From Orientallactaga sibirica (lineage: Eukaryota > Chordata > Mammalia > Rodentia > Dipodidae), in contig JAEOAD010000015.1 of NCBI GenBank assembly GCA_036365145.1, forward strand, positions 40,335,001 through 40,399,000: a stretch of DNA of 64,000 nt. The letters are read 5' to 3'. The position numbers and the translations under genes are program-made. A model generated the notes under the pieces. It saw only the letters and a list, made by a program, of their open reading frames with translations. It was not told where the DNA came from and searched no databases. Shown piece by piece: positions 26,553 to 37,500 of this stretch (position 1 is the stretch's first letter; every line of letters begins with the position of its first letter).

Positions 26553-29159
26553 CGAGGTAGGGTCTCACTCTAGCTCAGGCTGACCTGGAATTCACTTTGT
26601 AGTCTCAGGGTGGCCTGGAACTCATGGTGATCCTCTTACCTGCTACACGTGGCTTTCTCTCACTCTTTCTTAAATAAATAAAAATGTTAACTCTCTTGCC
26701 TACAAAGCCAAAGGACCCAGGTTCAATTCACCAGTACCCACATAAGCCAGATGCCCAAGGAGGTACATGCTTCTGGAGTTTATATGAAGCAGCTGAAGGT
26801 CCTGGCGTGCCCATTCTCCACCCCCCCCCCGCCGCCAAATAACTAAAGTAAAATTTAATGAACTCCAAATGCATGTGTCCCCTTGTGCATCTGGCTTATG
26901 TGGGTCCTGGAGAATTGAACCAAGGTCCTTTGGCTTTGCAGGCAACTAGCCTTAACCACTAAGCCTAAAAATAGTTTTTTTTTTGTTTTTTTTTTTTTGG
27001 TTTTGCAAGGTAGGGTCTCACTCTGGTCCAGGCTGACCTGGAATTAACTATGTAGTCTCAGGGTGGCCTTGAACTCTGGGTGATCCTCCTACCTCTGCCT
27101 CCTGAGTGCTGGGATTAAAGGTGTGCGCCACCATGCCCGGCTCACTTCTTTATTTATTTATTCATTTATTAGAGAGAGAGAGAGAGAGTGTGAGAATGGG
27201 CACCAGGGCCTCTAGCCACTGCAGACGACTCCAGATGCATGCGCCACCATGTGCATCTGGCTTACGTGGACCTGGAGAATGGAACCTGGGTCCTTAGACT
27301 TCACAGACATGAGCCTTAACTACTAAGCCATTTCTCCAGCCATCTTGAGCACTTCTTATGTGAAAAACAGTGTTCAGCATGAAAGTTCAAAGTCAAATAA
27401 ATTGTAAGGTGTGATCGCACACTCCTTTAATCCTAGCACCACCCTGAGATTACAGAGTGAATTCCAGGTCAACCTGGCTAGAGCGAGACCAAGATAAATA
27501 AAACAATCTCTATCCAGAGGACCCACAGAGGGCCCAGGGAAGAAAAAGAGGCAAGGCCTGTCTGTGAGTGAGTGGAGAGGGAGTGTGAGTTCACAGGAAC
27601 AAAAGGCAGGAGAGGCTTCCTGGTCAGTGTTCCTTCTGCTCTGAGCCCTGATGTTCTTTACCAGGTGAGCCTATAGCCCAAGAGGGGGAAAGCAGAGGGA
27701 AAGAGCTCTAGGGAAAGGAAACCTATGAAGCCAGAACAAAGCAAGGCAGACTCCAAACTGATGTCCCCAAGCTCCCCAGGCCTTGGCCTGGACTGTATGC
27801 TGCTGGAGATGGAAGGTTCAGACTTGGAAGTCCTGAAATCCTGGCCAGAGAGGCTACTGCTGCTCATGGAGGGAGGTAATGGTGAGGAGGCCAAGGGGAT
27901 GGAGGGATGGACACAAGGGGATAGACTAGAAAGAGTCAGAGGAAACAGACCAGATTTAGTGATCAATGAGGTAGAGCAGGGAGGGGGGAGGAAGTCTGGG
28001 ATGAAAGCCAGGCTTCTAGCTAAGACAAAATGCTCACTGTTTCTCTCTCTCTCTCACACACACACAGCCCTCCAGCTCCTTCCTTCTCTGGTAGCCCCTG
28101 GCACTGTGGTTACACCATAACTCCAAGGATAAATCTCCATGCCAGGTTTTCCCCACAACTTGTATGAGAGAGAACAGAGGATCAGGGCTGGGCTTGGTCT
28201 TACTTTTCCTAGATAGGTGAAGAGTACAGCTTCAGGGGACAGATCCCCATTGTGTAACTTCTGCATCAGTTGAGGCAGGGGCAGGGCCAGCAGCGCTTCT
28301 GAGTCCAGGTCAGGGTTCTGTGGGTGGGCAACAAACAGGATCAGTTTTCCATGTGTGACTGAGACCACTCAGTTCCCAAAGAAATCTAGCAGATGCTCAC
28401 TGCTACCTGCCAATTCCAGGAACCAGCCTGGGCAGGCCCTTAACATCCCAGGTCAGTGTAGAATTAATTTCCAGAAGCTTAGGGAAGAAGGGAAGTTTAT
28501 TGCCCAGGCAGATTATGCTATTACAACTAAGCCCAAACACAGCTGCCCACTGCTTGCCAGGCATTGTGCTGACGAGTATGTGGGGTGTTTGCTTCTTTGT
28601 TTGTTTATTGAGATGTGAGATGAGCGTCTCAGCTATGGTACACCGGATGGTCTGGAACTCAAGACCCTCCTCGGGATTACATGTAGTCAACACCCAGCTG
28701 GCTTCCTACCATGTCTTGATTAAATCTTGCCACCATTACCATTGTAGATAAAGAAACTAATGGACTGGAAAAATGGCTCAGCAGTTAAGGCACTTGTCTG
28801 CAAAGCCTAAGGACCTGGGTTCGATTCCCCAGTACTCATGTAGAGTCAGATGCACGAGGTGGCTCATGCGTCTGGAGTCCGTTTGCAGTGTAGAAGCCCT
28901 GGTGCGTCCAGTCTTTGTATCTGCCTTCCCCTCCCTCCCTCTCTCTCTCATGAAAGAAAGAAAGAAACAGGGCTGGGGAAATGGATTATTGGTTAAGGTG
29001 TTTGCCTGTGAAGCCTAAGGACCCGGGTTTGATTCCCCAGGACCCACCTAAGCCAGATACACAAGGGGGCACATGCATCTGGAGTTCATTTGCAGTGGCT
29101 TGAGGCCCTGGCATGCCCATTTTCTCTTTCTCTCTGCCTCTTCCTCTCTCTCTCATTCA

Positions 29160-29190
<31 letters not shown>

Positions 29191-32100
29191 ATAGAAGCCG
29201 GGCGCGGTGGCGCATGCCTTTAATCCCAGCACTCGAGAGGCAGAGGTAGGAGGATTGCCTGAGTTCAAGGCCAGCCTGAGACTACAGAGTGAATTCCAGG
29301 TCAGCCTGGGCTAGAGTAAGACCCTACCTTAACCCCCCTCCCCCAAAAGTATATATATATTTTATTTATTTATGTAGTCTCAGGGTGTCCTCGAATTCAC
29401 AGAGATCCTCCTACCTCCCGAGTGCTGGGATTAAAGGCATGCGCCACCATGCCCAGCTCCAACAAAATATTTTTAAAAAGAAACAAACAAATAAACCAAG
29501 GCTTAGAGAGAGGAAGTGCCTTGTCTAGGACCATAAAGGTAAGTGGCATTGCTGTGCCCACTCTGCAAAGGCTCTCCCCTACAAGCCTTACTAGCTATCA
29601 GTTACTTCACTCTATCTTCCTCCATGTCTCCCTGAGGCCATCAGAAGTATTAAGACCACAGGAGGCTCTCTTAATTTTAACTTCTCTTGGCTGAAATACT
29701 ACAGGAGAAAGGGGGTTTAGTCCTGCTTCTCTGGGGCTTCCTGTCATTATTCAGTCAGTCAGCAAACATGTCCCAAGGACTATGTGAGAGGCTATGAATG
29801 TAGAAGTATCCAGAAAGACACAAAGTACCTGCTTTTCTAGGTAAACAAGCCAGTGGGTCCTTGTAAAGTGGTACTGGTGGAAATGAAAGGGCCGCCTTAG
29901 ATACAGGGGCAAGTGTATCTGAAGAGGTAACATTTTGCTGTGATCTGAAGAATGACAAGGAGCCAGATGTGGGGAGAGACACAGGCTCCTCCAGGTTCCT
30001 GTCACATTTGCCTTCCTCCCTGAGGCTGGACGAAGACCTGCTCTCCCTGGCTTCCACTCTCAGGTGCTCTCCCCATCCCACTTCCACCCAGTTCCACACA
30101 GACTTCTTCTGTCCTTCCCTCTGCGCTCACCACCTCTCCCACTTTCTTTCTTTCTTTTTTGTTTTTTGTTTTTCAAGGTAGGGTCTCACTCTAGCTCAGA
30201 CTTCTCCCACTTTCGATGCGGCTCCTCCCCCAGGCCAAAGGCACAGCCATTCATCCATGTGTTCTCTGACTAGTGGGAAATCAGTCACCATGGCTCCCCA
30301 CTCCCAGCATCCAATCAGTCATCAAGCCCTGGAAAATGGCTACCTTTATCTTCTCTACCAAGACCCTCATCCAGGCTCATCCTTTTCTCCTGGGACATAC
30401 AGAAACTAATTGCTGCCCTACCCAAGCCCTGCTCCTCTGACTCACACTTCTTGCAAAGGCCAGACAAGGGCAAAGCCCAATCTGGCCTTGCCTCTCCCAT
30501 TAAGATCCCTTCATGTCACACCACAGGCTCTAGAGTTTTCTAGAGGTGCACAGGCCATGGATCCATCAGATTCCCTTTGTACTACCACTCTTTCACACCT
30601 ACCACCTACCATGCCTAGAACAGTGCACCTGCACACACTCCACCTTGATAATGCAACATTATTTTATTTTATTTTATTTAAATTTTTTAAAAATTTTTAT
30701 TTAATTTAAAACCACTTTGAGATTCCATTTCACTCCTGTCAGAATGGCTTCCATCAAGAAAACAAATGACAATAAGTGTTGGTGTGGATGCGGAAAAAGA
30801 GGAACACTTCTACACTGTTGGTGGGAATGTAACCTGGTCCAACCATTGTGGAAATCAGTGTGGAGGTTTTTGAGACAGCTAGAAATAGATTTACCATATG
30901 ATCCAGCTATAGCACTCCTAGGCATATATCCAGAAGACTCTTCTCACTTCCTTAGAGATACTTGCAAAACCATGTTTATTGCCGCTCTATTCACAATAGC
31001 TAGCAAATGGAAGCAGCCTAGATGTCCCACCACAAATGAATGGATAATAAAGATGTGGTACATTTACACAATGGAGTTCTACTCAGCGGTAAAGAAAAAT
31101 GAAATTATGAAATTTGCAGGGAAATGGATGGATCTGGAAAGGATTATACTAAGTGAGGTAACCCAGGCTCAGAAAGCCAAACGTCACATGTTCTCTCTCA
31201 TATGTGGATCCTAGCTACAAATAGACAGACTTGTGTGTGAACTGGAACCAAAAATTGGTACCAGAAACCAGTAAGCTGGTAAAAGGCTATAAGGGACGGA
31301 GGAAAGGGAAAGACTGAAGTGTATGGTATTGCACATATGTAAGTGGAAGGACTGATTACAAGGAGGGGAATGGCCTAACCAAGGCCATGGGTAGAGAATG
31401 CATAAAAGAAGGGCAAGGGGAGGGTCAATCTAATTTCAAAAGATTGTGAATAAGACTTATGTAAAACTACTTTTTGAATAATGGTACATCTAGAAGCTGT
31501 AGACTGTTACTAGAAAATTTTCAGTACCTGGGATGGGATACCTTCCAGTGAGTTGTTGGCCAAGGAGGTCCCGGTAGCCTCCAAAACATTAAAGGCTTTT
31601 GCCAAAGCCCTTGGTTTCCCCTGAGAAACAGATAGTAAGACCCTATTGCTGAAGACATCTCTTGTCTGAGAGGCAAGGTCACTGAGAAAGCAAGCTGGTG
31701 CTGAGCAGAAAACCTTTTCCCTGTAGACCAGCCAACTGAAAGCTGGAAAAAGCTGCACTGCATGCAGAGTATGGGAGACAGAAGTCATCAGCAGTGAAAA
31801 CAGTGGACGCTGAATATTCAAATTTGGCCAGACAGGCCCAAAGACTGAACAGGTGCAATAGTGGCATGTCTACTCGTGGGGTAACCAACTGCTCTATAAT
31901 TGGACTGAAGGCCCTCTCTACGGGAGGGAATACATGCCTGGTACTGAAAAACCTAAGCAAAGTCTATGGTAGGTAAGGTCATAAACCTTAGGGGTATAAA
32001 GCATGCCCTTATCTAAATGTATATACTATTCCCACCAAGCTGCCCGGAAAATACTTCACTTAATGCTCATATTCACATATTAATGCTACTCTCACTTCTG

Positions 32101-33161
32101 GTTAGAGAAGCTTCTCTTTTCAGATGGCGATGACCACTGGGATGATCCAAGAGGCAACATAGTGCTGAGAAGAAGGGATGGAGAAGTGCCAAGCACTGAA
32201 ACATCTCTGTCACACCCTCCAAGGCTCAGGGATCATTGCGGAAGAGGGGGCGGATAGAATGGAAGAGCCAAAGGAAGGGTACGACTCCCTACAATGCAAC
32301 TGCCCAGACAGAAATTGGCCTTGATATCCATGACCTTGCTGTGCCTAGCAATACCTCCGCAAGACCCTCATAGTAGAAGTAAAAGAGGATGACATCATAT
32401 TAAAAAAAGAGACTAATGGAGAGAGAGAGGGGATATGATGGAGAGTGGAGTTCTAAAGGGGAAGGGGGGGAGGGGAGGGAAAAATACGCACCTTTGGTAT
32501 GTAAGTATGTTTTGTTGTCAATAAAAAAAAAAAAAAACCAAAAAAAAAATTTTTTATTTATTTATATGAGAGAGAAAGAGAGAAGGAATGGGCATGCAAG
32601 GGCCTCCAGCCACTGCAAACTAACTCCAGACACATGTGCCACCTCATGCATCTGACTTACGTGGGTTCTGGGAAACTAAACCTGGGTCCTTAGGCTTTAC
32701 AAGCAAGCACTTTAACCACTGAGCCATCTCTCCAGCCTGCAATATTTGTTTTTTCTTTTTGGTTTTTCGAGATAGGGTCTCACTCTAGCTCAGGCTGACC
32801 TGAAATTCACTCTGTATTCTCAGGGTGGCCTTGAACTCATGGTGATCCTCCTATCTCTGCCTCCCAAATGCTGGGATTAAAGGCATGTGCTATTTTACCC
32901 AGCTTCACAATATTCTTTTATAATGCAACATGCTTTTGTTTTTGCAGCAGCAGCAGGGTCTCACTCTAGCCCAGACTGGCCTTGAACTCATGGTAATCCT
33001 CCTACCTCTGCTTTCCAAGTGTACACTTTAATTTTTATCTTTTTTTTTTTTTTTTTTGGTTTTTCGAGGTAGGGTCTCAGTCTAGCTTAGTCTGGATTAA
33101 AGTGCTGGGATTAAAGGTGTCGCCACCATGCCCAGCTCCATTTTTCCATTCTTTATCATCA

Positions 33162-33193
<32 letters not shown>

Positions 33194-34515
33194 TTGGTTT
33201 TGCAAGGTAGGGTCTCACTCTGGTCCAGGCTGACCTGGAATTAACTATGTAGTCTCAGGGTGGCCTCGAACTCTCAGTGATCCTCCTACCTCTGCCTCCC
33301 GAGTACTGGGATTAAAGGCATTAAAGGCGTGCACCACCACACCCGGCTTTATTATTAATATTTTTATTGACAACTTCTTTAATTGTAAACAATATCTCAT
33401 GTTATTTCCCTCCTTCTCCCCACTTTCCCCTTTGAAACTTCACTCTCCATCACATCCCCTCCCCCTCTCAATCAGTCTCTCTTTTCAGTTTGACATTTTT
33501 ACATTCTTTTCTCTCCTTTTTTTTTTTTTTTTTTAGTTTTTCGAGGTAGGATCTCACTCTACTCCAGGCTGGCCTGGAATTCACTATGTAGTCTCAGGGT
33601 GGCCTCAAATTCATGGCAATCCTCCTACCTCTGTCACCCGAGTGCTGGAGTTAAAGGCGTGCACCACCATGCCTGGCTCATTATTACATTCTTTTTTTAA
33701 AATATATTTTGTTCATTTATTTATTCATTTGCGAGAAAGAGGCAAAGAGAGAAAGAGAGGGAGAGAATGGGCACTCCAGGCCTTCCAGCCACTGCAAACA
33801 AACCCCAGATGCATGCATCCCCTGTGCATCTGGCTTATGTGGGTCCTGGAAAACTAAACTGGAATCCTTTGGCTTTGCAGGCAAATGCCTTAACCACTAA
33901 GCCATCTCTCAAGCCCCTCATTTTTACATTCTTTTTTTTTTTTTTTTCGAGGTAGGGTCTCACTCTAGCTCAGGCTGACCTGGAATTCACTATGTAGTCT
34001 CTGGGTGGCCTCGAACTCATGGCAATCCTCTTACCTCTGCCTCCCAGGTGCTGGGATTAAAGGTGTGCACCACCATGCCTGGCTCCTCATTTTTACACTC
34101 TTAGTGTCAGGAGCACTTCTTGAAATTTTTTAAATGATATGACAATTACTTGGTGTAGCTGACAGCCTCAAGTCACTGGGATGAACTTCCAAACCAGGAA
34201 AAGTTTATGGAGGGAACGGCATTTACTTGAAGCTTACAGATACAAGAGAAGTTCCACAATGGCAGAAGCTGGCCCACTTTTCTCTCCTGGCAGAGAGAAA
34301 AACCACCACCAACAGCAAGCCCACTCCAGGGACCCTAGACAAAGCTCAGCACTTTGCATATCTTGGGCTGGAATTCAGATCCACCCCCAGTAACACCTCT
34401 TCCAATCAGGTGGCTGGAGACCTAAATGACAAGTTTTAGAATCTATTGGGGGACATCCATTCAAACTACCACACTTGGGATTTTTATTTCTTTTCTATTC
34501 TTTTACTTTTTTAAA

Positions 34516-34549
<34 letters not shown>

Positions 34550-37500
34550 GAGAGAGAGAGAGAGAGGAAGACAGATAAAGATAGGCACGCCAGCAGTCTC
34601 TCAGCTGCTGCGAACGAAATCCAGATGCATGGGCCCCCTTGTGGTCAAGTGAAGCATTGCGCCCTTGTGTCACTTTGCATCTGGCTAAACGTGGGACCTG
34701 GAGATTGGAACCGCTGGAGATTGGAACCAGCATTCTTAGGCTTAGGAGGCAGGCACCTTAACCGCCAAGCCATCTCTCCAGCCCCTACTTTTTTAAATCT
34801 TTAAAAAATTTATTTACTTATTTTGAAAGGAAGAAAGAATGGGTGCATCAGGGCCTCTAGCCACTGCAAATGAACTCCTGATGCATGTGCCACCATGTGC
34901 ATCTGGTTTACATGGGTAATGAGGACTCTTAAGATGGGTCCTTAAGATTCACAGGCAAGTGACTTAACCACTAAGCCGTCTCTCCAGGCCTGGAATTTTT
35001 ATTTTTTAATACAACAAACTATGAAAAGAAAAAAAAATGGTGGCACACACCTTTCATCCCAGGACTTGGGAGGCAGAGGTAGGAGGATCACCATAAATTC
35101 AAGGCCACCCTGAGACTACATAGTGAATTCTAGGTCAGCCTGGGCTAGAGAGAGACCCTACCTCATAAAACGACAAAAGGGCTTAGTGGTTAAGGTGCTT
35201 GCCTGCAAAGCCTAAGGATTCAGGTTTGATTCCCCAGTACCAACATAAGCCAGATGCACAAAGTGGCACATGTGTCTGGAGTTCGTTTGCAGTAGCTAAA
35301 GGTCCTGACACACCCATTTTCCCTTACTCTCAAATAAATAAATAAATATTTTTTAAAAAAAAAGGATCCATGGTTTTTCACCAACACACCAAATCACTAA
35401 TACATATATTTGTTGTTTTTCAGTTTTTTCTGAAGTAGAGTCTCACTCTAGCCTAGGCTGATTTGGAACTCTCTCTATAGTTCCAGGCTGGCCTTGAACT
35501 CACAGTGATCCTTCCTCTGCCTCCTGAGTGCTGGAATTAAAGGTGTGCGCCACCCTCCTATATCTATCTTATTTGTTTTGTTTTTTTCCTCAATGTAGCG
35601 TCTGACTCTAGCCCAGGCTGACCCGGCATTCTGTAAGTCCCAGACTGGCCTGGAACTCACAGCAATCCTACCTTTACTCCCCAAGTGCTGGGATTAAAGG
35701 TATACACCACCACATCCAGTTTATCTTATATTTTTTTAATATTTTATTTTTATTTATTTATTTTACAGAGAAAGAGGGAGAGAGAGAATGGGCATGCCAA
35801 GGCCTCTAGCCACTGCAAATGAACTCCAGACATGTGTGCATCTGGCTAACGTGGGTCCTGGGGAATCAAACCTGGGTCCTTTGGCTTTGCAGGCAAATAC
35901 CTTAACCACTAAGCCATCCCTCCAGTCCTATCTTATTTTTAAATGCCTAAAAGTAGAACAAAGAAAGTAAAAAAATCAGCAGAGCCCCCACTACCCTCGA
36001 ATAATTTCTACTGGCAGTCTGGTCACCATCTTCTCCCACCTCACTACAAGGTACCCAGAGTCTGCACACATATCAGCTAGAAGTTACCAGCACCCACCCC
36101 TCATTCTCAGCACAAGTTTTAATGCTTTCCTGTGTTCTTCCCTGGTGACAGCTGATGGCACAGCTGGTAACAGCTATTTTTAAGTCTTCAACTAGTATCA
36201 GGCAGTTGAGATATGCTCTCTTTCCCAAGACACCAAAGGAAGCTGCACCACCACCTCCACCTTAAAGTCAATCTGTGAACATGGGGAAATTCATTTTATG
36301 TGGGAAATGGAGAATAAGATAACCTCAACTGTGTGGCCACTGGTATAGGGAAATTTTTCAAGAGGGAGCTACTATACCTATTTTTTTTTTTTTTTTTTTT
36401 TTTTTTTGGTTTTTCGAGATAGAGTCTCACTCTGGACTAGGCTGACCTGGAATTAACTATGTAGTCTCAGGGTAGCCTCGAACTCATGGCGATCCTCCTA
36501 CCTCTGCCTCCCGAGTGCTGGGATTAAAGGCGTGCACCACCATGCCCAGCTATACCTATCTTTTTAAAAAAATATTTTATTTATTTATTTGAGAGAGAGA
36601 AGGAGAGAGAGGGAGAGAATGGGCACACCAGGGCCTCTAGCACTGCAAACAAACTCCAGATGCCTGCGCCCCCTTGTGCATCTGGCTTATGTGGGTCCTG
36701 GAGAAGTGAACCTGGGTCCTTTGGCTTTGCAGGCAAACACGTTAACTGCTAAGCCATCTCTCCAGGCCCAATACCTATCTTTTTATGTTTGTTTTTTGAA
36801 GTAGGGTCTCGCTCTAGCCCAGGCTGACCTGGAATTCACTATGTAGTCTCAGGGTGGCCTCGAACTCACGGCAATCCTCCTACCTCTGCCTCAAGTGTTG
36901 GGATTAAAGGCTTGCACCACCACGCCCAGCAAGAAGAGTGATTACAACTGAACTCCAGACGCATATACCACCTTGTGCATCTGGCTTTATGTGGGTACTG
37001 TGGAATCACATCAGGGTCCTTAAGCTTTGCTGGAAAGTGCCTTAACCACTAAGCCATCTCTCCAGCCCCTATTATACCTGTCTTCTAAGCATTTCCCCTC
37101 TTCCAAGTATTTTCTTTCTCCTGAACCACCTACTGTCTTAATTTCAGATCCCCTGGATTTTCCTTTTTTCCCCTCATGGTTTTATGTCACCTTTGTTCTA
37201 TTTCAAGATTTTGCTTTCAAGCCAGGTGTGGTAGCATATTACTTTAATCCCAGAGCTCAGGAGGCAGAGGAAGGAGGGTCGCTGTGAGTTTAAAACCACC
37301 TCGAGACTATATAGTAAATTCCAGGTTGGTCTGGGCTAAAGCAAAACCCTACCTCAAAAAACAACAAGAAAAAGCCAAGCGTGGTGGCACACGCCTTTAA
37401 TCCCAGCATTTGGGAGGCAGAGGTAGGAGGATCGCAGTGAGTTCAAGGCCACCCTGAGACTACATAGTTAATTTCAGGTCAGCCTGAACTAGAGTGAAAC

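Noticed and set aside
30717..31214. 165-codon intact frame in FAAH intron 1
   Set aside because: C terminus of LINE-1 ORF2p in a 5'-truncated element.
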